Assembly: GCA_011049715.1 (NCBI GenBank)
Contig: DRHF01000347.1
Location: 1 to 38,036 of the forward strand
From: Desulfobacterales bacterium
GTDB lineage: Bacteria > Desulfobacterota > Desulfobacteria > Desulfobacterales > UBA2156
Direction of reading: 5' to 3'
DNA length: 38,036 bases
The number at the start of each line of letters is the position of its first letter. Positions within the stretch are counted from its first letter, which is position 1. The notes below the pieces were generated by a model, which was given only the letters and a program-made list of their open reading frames with translations, made no database searches and was not told the origin of the DNA. The translations under genes were made by a program, and so were the position numbers. Below are positions 15,511 through 24,349 of this stretch, piece by piece.

Positions 15511-15654
15511 TTTTCTGGCTTGTTCGGGTTAGGGTGCTGAGAAATTTATAATTGATACCAGAACATGGGGATAAAACAAGGGTATAAAAAAGGGTTAAGG
15601 AAAGGATGGGGCGGGGGTATAAAAAGGTTTTGTGGATCAATTGAGAAACAGGAC

Positions 15655-18528
15655 TTATTTCCCTAGCTCGGTTTTTACGGCTAAGCCTATTTTCTCCAAA
15701 GTATATGGTTTCTTCAGATATGGGCCTGCCCCAAGGGTTTGAGTTTCTCTGACACGGTCGGTCTCTGAAAATCCGCTTGCCACTATCGCCTTTTGTCCAG
15801 GATGCAGTTTATGAATTCTTTTGTAGGTCTCGAGGCCATCAATACCCGGGGCCATAATCATATCCAAAACCAACAGATCCGCCGAATGATCCTTCATAAA
15901 TTCAACTGCTTCCTCACCGCTCGAAACGAGTGAAACAGAATAACCCAGTTTTTTGAGCATTCCAGAGGCGATTTCCCTCTGTTCCTCCACATCGTCGATG
16001 ACTAAAATGTATTCTCCATTGCCCATATAGTCTTCCAAAGACGATATGGATTTATCTCTGCGCGCCTCTTCTTTGGTCATTGGAAAATAGAGTGTAAATG
16101 TGGTGCCTTCTCCCACGGTGCTTTTAACATCGATAAATCCGTTAAGGTCCTTTACTGTCCCCCAGACCACAGCCATTCCCAGACCTGTCCCGCTTCTTCC
16201 CATCGTCTTTCTGGTATAGAAGGGCTCGAATATCTTTTCCTGATCATCTGGTGAGATGCCGACCCCGGTATCGGAAATTTCAAGAACAATATACTCGCCT
16301 TTCTCTATCCGATCATATCCGATAATCGGTTTGTCGACAGACCGGTTTTCTGTTGAAATGGAGATTTTTCCGCCCAGAGGCATTGCCTCTGCAGCATTTG
16401 AAACCAGATTCATCACCGTCTTGGACAGATGTACCGGAGAACCCAGTGCATTATGCAAATCGGATGCCAAATCGAATTTAACCTCAACTTCAGGATGGAA
16501 TGATTTTAATTTTAAATATTCGAGGCTCTTCAAATATTCAGTAACAATTTGATTTAAATTTATCACTTCTGTAACCGTAACGCCTCTTCTTGCAAGCGTC
16601 AGCAAATTCTGTACGATTGCAGCTGCCTTTTTTCCTGATCGTTGCATGGTTAAGATCGGCTTTCTCAAAGGGCTGTCTTTTGAAAGATCCATTAACAGCA
16701 AATCAGGATAGCTTACCAGTCCGGCCAGTATATTATTGAGATCGTGGGCGACGCCACCGGCAAGGGTTCCAATGGCCTCCATTTTTTTGGCTTGTTGCAG
16801 TCGGGTTAGCAGCATTTCTTTTTCTTTTTCTTCTCTCTTGCGATCGGTGATATCTCTGATGATACCTCGAAACCCGATTTTCCGCCCTTTGGAATCTTTT
16901 ATCAGAGAGATGGAAGCCTCAACATCTCTTTTGCTCCCATCTTTTCGTACAATAACCCAATCGAACCTTTTAGAAGGCAGTCCGGTGGTATAAACCCTGT
17001 TGAAGGCCTGGAACTGTATTTTGGCATTTTTTTTATCCGTGTACTTTTGGTTATCCGTCCCCATCAGTTCATCGCGAAAATATCCGAGAATTTGACACAA
17101 AGAATCATTGAAAAAGGTAAATCTTCCGTTAATATCAAGTTCATAATAGCCCTCTTCCATGCTCTGGAGGATGGTTCGGTATCTCTCCTCACTTTCCTGA
17201 ATCTTCTGAAAAGAGACGGCATTGGTAATGCTGATGGCTGTTTGTGAAACGATCCCCATCAACAAATTTTCGTCGCTTTTTGTCAGCGGTCGTTTGGAGT
17301 CAACATTGTCCACCGCCAATATACCTAGGGATTCTTTTTCATAAACAATCGGCACACAAATCAACGAATGAACTCCCATCTGTTTTGCCAATCGTCGGCT
17401 TCTTTCCGATATTTGTTTTTCAACCTCGGCAATATCATTTATGAAAACAGGTTTCTGCCCATGAAAAGCCATTGCGAAAAATCCTTCGGAATTCGGCTTG
17501 TCAAGGTGAAACTCGGTTCTTCTAAGAAGTTTTTCTTTTTCTTTGCTGTATCCATATCCAGCGGCATAAACGAGGTGGGTCTTGTTTTTATTGGGTAGCA
17601 TAATCACCCCTCGATCAAAATTGAGGTGTTTCTCCATCGCACCCACTATGGTGTTAATCAGTTTCTTGACATTCAAAATGGAGATCGTTGCCTGTCCAAT
17701 TTCCTGTACAAGCAGGGCATTGTTGTACCGGATATTCATCTCGTCTAAATATCTCTTGGCACCGTCCCCTTGGGTATGGATTGTTTTCCTCAGTTCTTTT
17801 TTCTCAAGAAAGTGTGAATAAAATGAGACGATTAAAGTAAGAGACACAAAGCCAAAAGTAAAAATAGACCAGGAAATGAGGGGTAGGAAAAAAAAGAGGG
17901 CCAGAGGACCCACGATATTGAGTAAAAAAGCATAATTGCGCAGTCGTTTCCAAATGAAAGAAGGGCTTTTTTCCCAAGTAATAATGTACCGGCAGGCATC
18001 ATCTCCTTTGTGGAAACATGCGGGATGTTCAATCTGTGCGAACTGCTCAATAAACAGTTTGGGCAGGGATTCAAATATTCCCAAACGGTTTTCGCACTGG
18101 TAGGGTTTTTCATCAACGCCACGGTTTGGAGTGGAGACAATTTCAACTTTATTCGAGCTCAATTTTTTTGCTTTGATCATAGCGCCACGGCTGATGAGGG
18201 GATAGATTTTTCTCATCAGGAGATAAATAGATGTTAGACTCAAAAATCCCATGGTGTATTGTTTGGCAGGACCCAGCCCTTCCGCGGATGCCGTATATCG
18301 ACCCGCATCTTTTGCGATATTCGGATTGCCTGATTTTAATACCAAAATCTCATAAAAGCGATCCACTTGAACCTGGTTGAACCAGTGCGCCGGGTCCTCC
18401 ACTTCATATCGGGCCATCGTTGCATATGATAACAGTTCATCGATATCGATATCAGGGTAAACCTTCCTGAGGTACTCCAGATAGATCTTTATGATTCGGC
18501 TGTTGTAGATGGGGGAATCTTGAGTCAT
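15655..18528 (-). CDS. Hybrid sensor histidine kinase (GAF-PAS-HisKA-HATPase-REC)
   Basis: A 957-residue kinase. Residues 1-185 form a sensing module ending in CFHKGDDACRYIITWE (Cys171, His173, Cys179), similar to V4R-like small-molecule domains. Two membrane segments (about 199-240) follow, then GAF (about 270-440), PAS with PAC (about 445-565), HisKA with phospho-acceptor His595 (GGVAHDLNNI), HATPase (N-box NLVSNAAEA, DTGVGIS, GRSGTGLGMA) and a C-terminal receiver (Asp889 in LVLDM, DD at 845-846). The receiver is fused, so it probably passes phosphate to a separate histidine phosphotransfer protein or acts by itself. It has no regulator gene beside it. AAGGAG nine bases ahead of the ATG supports this start. 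The ligand is unknown. Confidence 0.93.
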   Translation of the reverse strand: MTQDSPIYNSRIIKIYLEYLRKVYPDIDIDELLSYATMARYEVEDPAHWFNQVQVDRFYEILVLKSGNPNIAKDAGRYTASAEGLGPAKQYTMGFLSLTSIYLLMRKIYPLISRGAMIKAKKLSSNKVEIVSTPNRGVDEKPYQCENRLGIFESLPKLFIEQFAQIEHPACFHKGDDACRYIITWEKSPSFIWKRLRNYAFLLNIVGPLALFFFLPLISWSIFTFGFVSLTLIVSFYSHFLEKKELRKTIHTQGDGAKRYLDEMNIRYNNALLVQEIGQATISILNVKKLINTIVGAMEKHLNFDRGVIMLPNKNKTHLVYAAGYGYSKEKEKLLRRTEFHLDKPNSEGFFAMAFHGQKPVFINDIAEVEKQISERSRRLAKQMGVHSLICVPIVYEKESLGILAVDNVDSKRPLTKSDENLLMGIVSQTAISITNAVSFQKIQESEERYRTILQSMEEGYYELDINGRFTFFNDSLCQILGYFRDELMGTDNQKYTDKKNAKIQFQAFNRVYTTGLPSKRFDWVIVRKDGSKRDVEASISLIKDSKGRKIGFRGIIRDITDRKREEKEKEMLLTRLQQAKKMEAIGTLAGGVAHDLNNILAGLVSYPDLLLMDLSKDSPLRKPILTMQRSGKKAAAIVQNLLTLARRGVTVTEVINLNQIVTEYLKSLEYLKLKSFHPEVEVKFDLASDLHNALGSPVHLSKTVMNLVSNAAEAMPLGGKISISTENRSVDKPIIGYDRIEKGEYIVLEISDTGVGISPDDQEKIFEPFYTRKTMGRSGTGLGMAVVWGTVKDLNGFIDVKSTVGEGTTFTLYFPMTKEEARRDKSISSLEDYMGNGEYILVIDDVEEQREIASGMLKKLGYSVSLVSSGEEAVEFMKDHSADLLVLDMIMAPGIDGLETYKRIHKLHPGQKAIVASGFSETDRVRETQTLGAGPYLKKPYTLEKIGLAVKTELGK

Positions 18529-18837
18529 TTTTTAACACTCCTTAGCTGTGAAATAAAGCCGACCCATTTCATAATAGAATATAAGAAAAATATCACATTT
18601 CATACTCTTGCGGTGTTATGATATAAAGTTTGAAGCTTGAAAATCGCATCAGAATTAAACTGAAATTTTTGATGCATCCCCTCCATACAACTTTATTACT
18701 CAAAAAGCAAGTCTGCACACTCTCCATGCCAACACCGAAAGGGTATACCGGTTAATCAGGGCAATCTTATAATGATAAAAATATCGCAATCCCTTATATG
18801 CCGCACAGTTTTTTGGCTCGTTTTTTTATAGTACCCC
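18529..18837. other. Intergenic region, no gene seen
   Basis: About 310 bp between the divergent sensor kinase and the MTA phosphorylase region. It is AT-rich and should hold the kinase promoter on the minus strand, but I see no strong -35/-10 pair. The truncated inverted-repeat element starts at its right end. Confidence 0.4.
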
Positions 18838-18937
18838 CTCAAGTTTCGCACCCCCAATGGGGCACGGTGCCGCATCTGGCGTGGGGTAAATAAAATTTTT
18901 TGGAAAAACAATGAGGCAATCAGTTTGTACCTGTTTC
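18838..18937 (+). mobile_element. Truncated copy of the CTCAAGTTTCGCACC inverted-repeat element
   Basis: The first 100 bp match the left part of the complete element at 33290-33389 at about 90 positions (83 of the first 90). The terminal CTCAAGTTTCGCACC is identical. After about 18937 similarity ends and no right-hand inverted repeat is found before the MTA phosphorylase gene, so this copy has lost its right half. It is non-coding. Confidence 0.7.
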
Positions 18938-18991
18938 AAAATGATCATGAATTCGATCTCTGCATCGTTACCAGGAAAGTGAAGGGGTCAA

Positions 18992-19021
18992 TTGACAACT
19001 ATACCGCCAACCTGCTATTTT
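18992..19021 (+). promoter_or_regulatory. Candidate promoter of the MTA phosphorylase gene
   Basis: TTGACA at 18992-18997 is followed at 18 nt by TATTTT (19016-19021) with an upstream TG (extended -10). The predicted start near 19028 lies about 90 bp before the ATG at 19118, just downstream of the truncated repeat. Confidence 0.4.
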
Positions 19022-19117
19022 TTCAGATAGTTAATCCAAATTCGTTAAAACAGCCGATCCCTAGCAGAACCGGAAATTGGTCATGGTTGAAACACAAACA
19101 ACAATCCTTCGAGATTA

Positions 19118-19987
19118 ATGATGGACAGCGACATCAGGATCGGCGTTATCGGGGGCAGCGGGCTATACGAGATGGAGGGGTTGATTGATGTTACACATGT
19201 ATCCCTGGACACACCCTTTGGTTCCCCGTCGGACAATTATATTATTGGCCACTTGGAGGGGATCCCGGTTGCTTTTTTGCCCAGACACGGTCGCGATCAT
19301 CGGATCAACCCCTCGAAGCTTAATTTCAGGGCAAATATATACGGGTTTAAAAAACTGGGCATCGAGCATCTTATCTCAGTTACCGCGGTTGGAAGCCTAA
19401 AAAAGCAGATCCGCCCTGGGGATATCGTTATCCCCGACCAATTTTACGATCGCACAAAAGGACGGATTGGCACCTTTTTTGACAACGGGCTGGTGGCCCA
19501 TATTACATTTGCCAATCCCATATGTGCCGACCTCGGTAAACTGATTTATGAATGTGCGACCCTAGCTGCCCCGTCAGTGCACATGGGTGGAACCTTGATA
19601 TGCATCGAAGGACCGGCATTTTCCACCCGGGCGGAATCGAATGTGTACCGTCAATGGGGAATGGACATCATCGGTATGACCAGCCTTCAAGAAGCCAAGC
19701 TGGCCCGTGAAGCCGAAATCTGTTATGCCGCCATGGCACTGGTTACCGACTTTGACTCATGGCACGAAGAAGAATCTGGAGTAACCGTTGAGACGGTGGT
19801 TCACAACCTGAAAAAAAATATATCCATTGCAAAAAAGATTATACAGATTGTGGTGCCGAAAATTTCAAAAAAGCGAGCGTGTATATGTGCCATGGCCCTT
19901 AAAAATGCCATTATGACAGATGCAGCTGCCATACCCCAGGAAACCCGAAAAAAGTTAGGGCTGCTGGTGGGTAAATATCTAAAGTAA
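19118..19987 (+). CDS. mtnP: S-methyl-5'-thioadenosine phosphorylase
   Basis: A 289-residue PNP/MTAP-family enzyme that splits methylthioadenosine with phosphate to adenine and methylthioribose-1-phosphate. Evidence: IGVIGGSGLY phosphate-loop start, RHGRDHRINPSKLNFRANI (in pieces, 55-73), TAVGSLKKQIRPGDIVIPDQF, GPAFSTRAE, MTSLQEAKLAREAEICYA and the base-binding TDFDSW (Asp in the purine pocket). The N-terminus MMDSD is close to the glycine-rich loop as usual; ATG 19121 is an equal start. The gene converges on the e(P4)-type phosphatase and belongs to the nucleoside island that follows. MTA specificity rather than generic purine phosphorolysis is inferred from the DFDSW and GPAFSTRAE motifs. 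Confidence 0.92.
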   Translation: MMDSDIRIGVIGGSGLYEMEGLIDVTHVSLDTPFGSPSDNYIIGHLEGIPVAFLPRHGRDHRINPSKLNFRANIYGFKKLGIEHLISVTAVGSLKKQIRPGDIVIPDQFYDRTKGRIGTFFDNGLVAHITFANPICADLGKLIYECATLAAPSVHMGGTLICIEGPAFSTRAESNVYRQWGMDIIGMTSLQEAKLAREAEICYAAMALVTDFDSWHEEESGVTVETVVHNLKKNISIAKKIIQIVVPKISKKRACICAMALKNAIMTDAAAIPQETRKKLGLLVGKYLK

Positions 19988-20001
19988 TGCTGTCGGGCCC
20001 A

Positions 20002-20835
20002 TTACGGGTGAAAGTCCCAGCGTTTGAGGTGGTCTTTTCTCATCTTGTTTTTTTCTGCTGCACTGGCGCCCCAGTTGCCTTTATATATGGCACCCTCCCA
20101 ATCGCCATAGGTCGGGTTTGGCAGCACAATAAATTTTTTGCCCCATATCTCTTTGATTTTATCGACTTCCGTAAATCGATCGGCGATTGATTTTGTGCTA
20201 AAAACGCTCAGAAAATCATTCAGGTTATCCCCTATCAGAAAGGCAATCTCGTAGTCCTTTGCCACCATACCCCGGCGCGGTTGCTTGTCGCTGGACTTGG
20301 TTCTCAGCAGCAGGTGTTTTTTGTCCACATAGGGAAAACCCAGCGCCCTTAGGTTCTTTTCAGTGCCCTCATACCCGACCATCTTCCGATTGGTAACATA
20401 AAAAATCTCGACGTTTTTTGATTTGGCATAATTTAAGAACGCCAGTGCACCCGGGATAGGCGTTGCCCGGGCAGCCGCCATCCAGGACGTCCATGTTTTG
20501 GAAGAGTATCCAAAATCATTGCCGATGAGAAACGCCTCATAGGCTGAGTTGTCGATCAACGTTTCATCTGCATCCACAATAACGGCAACCGGCTTGGTCC
20601 CTGCATAGGAACCCAGGAAAAGGTCGAGATTCATTCTGGCCAGGTTAAAGGACTGATAACATAATGCACGGAATTCAGCCGAGGTTTGAATCCACAAAGT
20701 GGCCATCACGAGCTGTTCATTCAGGTCCCGGGTGGTATATGAACCGGTAGCCTGGGCCTGTCCTGCTACACCTATAAGACTTGCCAAGACAATAACCATC
20801 ACCGTTAAAATGAGTTTATTTTTTATTTTTTTCAT
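20002..20835 (-). CDS. e(P4)-family periplasmic acid phosphatase / 5'-nucleotidase
   Basis: A 277-residue HAD-type phosphatase of the class B/C acid phosphatase, e(P4) family. A signal peptide (about 1-29, ending GQAQA) is followed by the catalytic motif VDADETLIDN (Asp88, Asp90), the middle domain with NRKMVGYEGTEKNLRALGFP, and the acidic motif LIGDNLNDF. Family members dephosphorylate NMN and 5'-nucleotides outside the cytoplasm. There is no lipobox Cys, so it is probably soluble in the periplasm, unlike the Haemophilus lipoprotein. ATG 20835 is supported by AGGAGG seven bases ahead; an in-frame ATG six codons upstream has no better signal. It faces mtnP tail-to-tail, and next to the nucleoside importer and phosphorylases it could supply imported nucleosides. 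Confidence 0.88.
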   Translation of the reverse strand: MKKIKNKLILTVMVIVLASLIGVAGQAQATGSYTTRDLNEQLVMATLWIQTSAEFRALCYQSFNLARMNLDLFLGSYAGTKPVAVIVDADETLIDNSAYEAFLIGNDFGYSSKTWTSWMAAARATPIPGALAFLNYAKSKNVEIFYVTNRKMVGYEGTEKNLRALGFPYVDKKHLLLRTKSSDKQPRRGMVAKDYEIAFLIGDNLNDFLSVFSTKSIADRFTEVDKIKEIWGKKFIVLPNPTYGDWEGAIYKGNWGASAAEKNKMRKDHLKRWDFHP

Positions 20836-21199
20836 CAAATTTCCTCCTTTCATGTTTATGAACGCTAAAACGGATTAAAAAAATATTAAGATCTAGTGCA
20901 AACCGGAAACCCGGATGATCAAAGCGGAGATAACGGTCATTCAAATGGTATATTTATGGTGATGCAGACAATTGAAACAGAAACAAAGATCAATAAAATT
21001 TTACTTATTATAAATGCAAATTTACAATAATTCAACCGACTTTCGACAGTTTTTGTCCTGAACAAGGCCGCACAAAGAAAAAAGGTTTGATCTTTATTTA
21101 CCTGGAAGATTTTGATATGGGTTACAGGTTCCCACGAGGCCCAAGCGATAAAACGCACATAGAAAATTATTAAGTATATAGTTGTCGAGGTTATCGGCG
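20836..21199. other. Divergent intergenic region, no gene seen
   Basis: About 360 bp between the phosphatase and purine nucleoside phosphorylase genes. A good leftward promoter lies at 21007-21035. For the rightward operon I see no clear promoter and no purine-riboswitch-like structure. Confidence 0.4.
21007..21035 (-). promoter_or_regulatory. Promoter of the e(P4)-type phosphatase gene
   Basis: On the minus strand TTGAAT (21035-21030) and a perfect TATAAT (21012-21007) are separated by 17 bp. The predicted start near 21000 leaves an untranslated leader of about 165 nt. No operator is obvious. Confidence 0.55.
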
Positions 21200-22039
21200 G
21201 TGAAAAATGAACTTATGAAAAACGTTTCAAAAGAAATACCATCTGTAAATGAAAAGCTCAATGAAACCGTAGCTGCATTAAAGCACTGCATCCACCATCA
21301 GTCAAAAATCGGAATCATACTGGGTAGTGGGCTTGCCGGACTGGCTGAAGAGATTGAGAATCCAGTCAGAGTCAGGTTTGAGGACTTACCCAATTTTCCG
21401 GTATCCTCGGTTGATGGTCATCGAGGAGAAGTCGTATCCGGAAACCTTTTCGACGTAAGTCTTTTTGTGCTTTCCGGAAGAGTTCACTATTATGAGGGGT
21501 ACTCTATGCAGCAGGTCGTGTTTCCGATACAGGTCATGGAGGCATTGGGTACAAAAACCGTCATTATTACCAATGCCGCTGGGGCGGTAAATGAATCCTA
21601 CAAACCGGGAAATATTGTCGCCATCAGAGATCACATTAATTTCATGGTGAACAATCCTTTAAGGGGCCTAAACCGTTTTGTGGACCTGACAGAAGCGTAC
21701 AGTGGTCATTTGAGAAGTCTGACCAAAAGAACAGCGGACAGCCTGGGCATAAAACTCCGGTCAGGAGTATATGCTGCTTTCAGCGGATCATCTTATGAAA
21801 CCCCTGCTGAAATTAAGGCGGTGCGGTGTATGGGGGCTGATATGGTGGGCATGTCTACCGTACCGGAGGTGATCATGGCGAACAGCTTGGGGATGAAAGT
21901 ATTGGGGCTCTCAATGATCACCAATATGGCGGCAGGGATGGGCGACAAGCCGCTTTCCCATAAAGAAGTAATTGAGACCTCCCGGAATGCCTCACCCAAA
22001 TTAAAAGCGCTGTTGAAGGGCCTTATCAAACGAATTTAG
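21200..22039 (+). CDS. Purine nucleoside phosphorylase (trimeric type)
   Basis: An about 279-residue phosphorylase of the PNP family that converts inosine, guanosine or their deoxy forms plus phosphate to the free base and (deoxy)ribose-1-phosphate. Motifs: IGIILGSGLAGLAEEI (phosphate loop), SGRVHYYEGYSMQQVVFPIQV (in pieces), TNAAGAVNESYKPGNIV, the base pocket FSGSSYETPAEI, GADMVGMSTVPEVIMA and ITNMAAGM. The start is uncertain: GTG 21200 has GAGG nine bases ahead, and ATG 21215 or TTG 21182 are alternatives. It leads the run PNP, PyNP, Cdd, DeoC (19 bp before the next gene). The MSTVPE motif fits the trimeric rather than hexameric enzyme. Exact base preference cannot be read with certainty. 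Confidence 0.93.
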   Translation: MKNELMKNVSKEIPSVNEKLNETVAALKHCIHHQSKIGIILGSGLAGLAEEIENPVRVRFEDLPNFPVSSVDGHRGEVVSGNLFDVSLFVLSGRVHYYEGYSMQQVVFPIQVMEALGTKTVIITNAAGAVNESYKPGNIVAIRDHINFMVNNPLRGLNRFVDLTEAYSGHLRSLTKRTADSLGIKLRSGVYAAFSGSSYETPAEIKAVRCMGADMVGMSTVPEVIMANSLGMKVLGLSMITNMAAGMGDKPLSHKEVIETSRNASPKLKALLKGLIKRI

Positions 22040-22058
22040 ATATAAAAACAAAAAGTCG

Positions 22059-23396
22059 ATGAATCCATATGAACTGATTAAGAAAAAAAGAGACGGGCGT
22101 GAATTGTCCAAGAGGGAGATCAGCTTTCTTATCGGCGGATTTTTAAACAGCCGGATTCCAGATTACCAAATGGCAGCCTTCTTGATGGCCATATATTTCA
22201 GCGGAATGAGTAGGCAGGAATCTGTCGATCTGACCATGGCCATGGTGGAATCCGGAGAAATCGTCGATTTATCCAAAATTAAAGGATTTAAGCTCGATAA
22301 GCACTCAACAGGCGGTGTGGGAGATAAGACAACCCTCGTACTTGCTCCTCTGGTGGCGGCAAGCGGCGGTGTTGTGGCCAAGATGACCGGCAGGGAACTC
22401 GGTCATACCGGTGGCACTGTGGATAAGCTGGAATCCATCCCCGGTATGAAATTGGGGCTGCCCAAAGAAAAATTCATCGAAGTTGCCAATCGGGTTGGTG
22501 TCAGCCTTATTACCCAAACCGCTCGGTTGGCACCTGCAGACAAACAAATATATGCCTTGCGAAACGCGACGGCAACGGTGGACTCTATACCGTTGATTGC
22601 AGGCTCCATCATGAGCAAGAAGATAGCGGCCGGTACAGATGGAATTGTTCTGGATGTCAAAACCGGTGCCGGTGCCTTTACACAAAAATATGAAGATGCC
22701 GTTGAGCTGGCTAAAACCATGATACATATCGGTGAAGGCGCCGGCAAAAAAGTGATTGCTCTAATTACCGGCATGGAGCAGCCATTGGGAAATGCAATTG
22801 GGAACGCTGTTGAGGTAAAGGAGGCCATCGACGCCCTTGCAGGATCCGGCCCCAAGGATCTGGTGGAACTGGTGCTGGAGCTAGGGAGCAATATGCTCAT
22901 GATATCCAAGCTTGCGTCATCCAGGTCCGCAGCCCGAAAAATACTAGAAGCAAATATTGCAGGAAAAAAGGGCTTGAAAAAACTGGGGGAACTCATCGAA
23001 GCCCAAGGCGGAAACCCCGAAGTGATCGAAAACCCCGATTTACTGCCGCAGCCCAAGATCAAAATAGAGGTCAAATCCGAAGCTTCTGGTTTTATTGAGA
23101 AAATTAATGCCCTGAACGTCGGGATGGCCGCAAAAATACTGGGTGCCGGTCGAAAGAAACCAGATGAGTTCATCGATCTTTCCGTTGGAATCGTTTTGAA
23201 AAAGAAAGTCGGTGACCGAGTGGAAAAGGGCGAACCGCTGGCTGTTTTTTACTCGGATGGTGACAAACAAAAGATCGATTCGGCAAAGGTCAAGTTTCTG
23301 AGCGCATATGCCATCGGAGACCTACCGTGTGAACTGCCGAAGCTTTTCTATGCAAGGGTCTTTGGAAATAAGGTCAAAGAATTCAGTCCATTATGA
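22059..23396 (+). CDS. Pyrimidine-nucleoside (thymidine) phosphorylase
   Basis: A 445-residue nucleoside phosphorylase of the NP-II family that splits thymidine, deoxyuridine and, in PyNP members, uridine. Family signature: LDKHSTGGVGDKTTLVLAP (Lys81, His82 and Ser83 at the nucleoside and phosphate site), KMTGRELGHTGGTVDKLESI (in pieces) and the Lys-Ser region SIMSKKIAAGTDGIVLDVKTGAGAF. The C-terminal alpha/beta domain (about 335-445) has the KIKIEVKSEASGFIEKI part. The length suits DeoA/Pdp. Whether it prefers thymidine (DeoA) or accepts uridine (Pdp) cannot be settled; the sequence resembles clostridial Pdp somewhat more. It starts 20 bp after PNP and its last four bases overlap cdd (ATGA), so the operon is tightly coupled. 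Confidence 0.93.
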   Translation: MNPYELIKKKRDGRELSKREISFLIGGFLNSRIPDYQMAAFLMAIYFSGMSRQESVDLTMAMVESGEIVDLSKIKGFKLDKHSTGGVGDKTTLVLAPLVAASGGVVAKMTGRELGHTGGTVDKLESIPGMKLGLPKEKFIEVANRVGVSLITQTARLAPADKQIYALRNATATVDSIPLIAGSIMSKKIAAGTDGIVLDVKTGAGAFTQKYEDAVELAKTMIHIGEGAGKKVIALITGMEQPLGNAIGNAVEVKEAIDALAGSGPKDLVELVLELGSNMLMISKLASSRSAARKILEANIAGKKGLKKLGELIEAQGGNPEVIENPDLLPQPKIKIEVKSEASGFIEKINALNVGMAAKILGAGRKKPDEFIDLSVGIVLKKKVGDRVEKGEPLAVFYSDGDKQKIDSAKVKFLSAYAIGDLPCELPKLFYARVFGNKVKEFSPL

Positions 23397-24331
23397 CAGA
23401 TCGACAAAAGCAATTCATGAAGCACCTGAACCTGTTCCCAAAACAGGTACGGGATATCCTGCGGACCGTTCCCATGCAGGCCGGCTGGCTTAACGCCCAA
23501 CAATGTGCCGAGCTGATCAAGAACTTGGGAATCGACCTGGAAGAACTCATGGTGCGCTTGCTTCCGCTGGCAAAGATATATGCCGTGGCACCGGTTTCAC
23601 GGTTTCAAGTGGGTGCAGTTGCCATGGCAGGTGCAGAGGGTAACGCTGATCAAATTGAACTTTACCTGGGGGCCAACATGGAATTTATGCACCAGACCCT
23701 GAATCAGACGATTCATGCCGAGCAGTCGGCAACCATGCATGCCTGGCATCGAGGAGCACAACTTCTGCATGCGGTCGCCGTCTCCGAATCGCCGTGCGGA
23801 TATTGCAGACAGTTTCTCAATGAGTTCGAGAAAAATGATAAAATGGTTGTTATCACCCCTGCCAGAAAAAATTTCACCTATCGCAAGACACCGCTTTCAG
23901 ACCTTCTACCTGAAGCTTTTGGCCCGTTTGATCTCAATAACCAAAGCGGCCTGATGCCGAACACCTCGCCGGATCGTAGGCTCAGGTTGAAAGTTGCTGC
24001 CGAGGACCGGATCGTTTCTGAGGCCCTTTTGGCGGCAGAACGATCATACGCTCCATATACAAAGAATTTTGCCGGCTGCGCCATGCAGTCCGTGACCGGA
24101 GAGATTTACAGCGGCCGGTATGTGGAATCCGCTGCATACAATCCTAGCCTGACACCCCTTCAATCAGCCATCTTATGTATGAACATGGATACGGTTGAGG
24201 AAGATCGATCAATTTATCGTGTGGTTTTGGTCGAAAAGCCCACCGCAGTCACTCAGCGTAAATCCGTCGAACTGCTACTCGGATCGTGGGCCCCTGGGAT
24301 TAATCTAGAGTATTTTGAAGCAGAGGAATGA
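23393..24331 (+). CDS. cdd: Cytidine deaminase (dimeric type)
   Basis: A 312-residue enzyme of the two-domain homodimeric type known from E. coli (about 294 residues). It deaminates cytidine and deoxycytidine to uridine forms. The zinc site is visible as HAEQS (His108, Glu110, the catalytic acid) and SPCGYCRQFLNE (Cys135, Cys138). The N-terminal extension (about 1-45) and C-terminal non-catalytic domain (from about 190) match the dimeric type, as opposed to the small tetrameric Cdd. It overlaps the phosphorylase gene by four bases, so uridine or deoxyuridine formed here can be passed directly to that enzyme. The family assignment is firm. Confidence 0.95.
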   Translation: MTDRQKQFMKHLNLFPKQVRDILRTVPMQAGWLNAQQCAELIKNLGIDLEELMVRLLPLAKIYAVAPVSRFQVGAVAMAGAEGNADQIELYLGANMEFMHQTLNQTIHAEQSATMHAWHRGAQLLHAVAVSESPCGYCRQFLNEFEKNDKMVVITPARKNFTYRKTPLSDLLPEAFGPFDLNNQSGLMPNTSPDRRLRLKVAAEDRIVSEALLAAERSYAPYTKNFAGCAMQSVTGEIYSGRYVESAAYNPSLTPLQSAILCMNMDTVEEDRSIYRVVLVEKPTAVTQRKSVELLLGSWAPGINLEYFEAEE

Positions 24332-24349
24332 TAGCGAACAGGAGGGGTG

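Noticed and set aside
18925-19188. 87-codon frame ahead of and overlapping mtnP
   Set aside because: It begins inside the truncated repeat, overlaps mtnP in another frame and resembles no known protein.
20880-21199. Possible purine-type riboswitch ahead of the PNP operon
   Set aside because: A GATATGG-like run and a short GGG/CCC hairpin were seen, but the conserved junction and loop-loop kissing sequences of purine riboswitches are missing.
22403-23173. 256-codon open frame antisense to the pyrimidine-nucleoside phosphorylase gene
   Set aside because: It is a mirror of a well-conserved enzyme gene, with Ser/Pro/Ala-rich low-complexity composition and no promoter or ribosome-binding site of its own.
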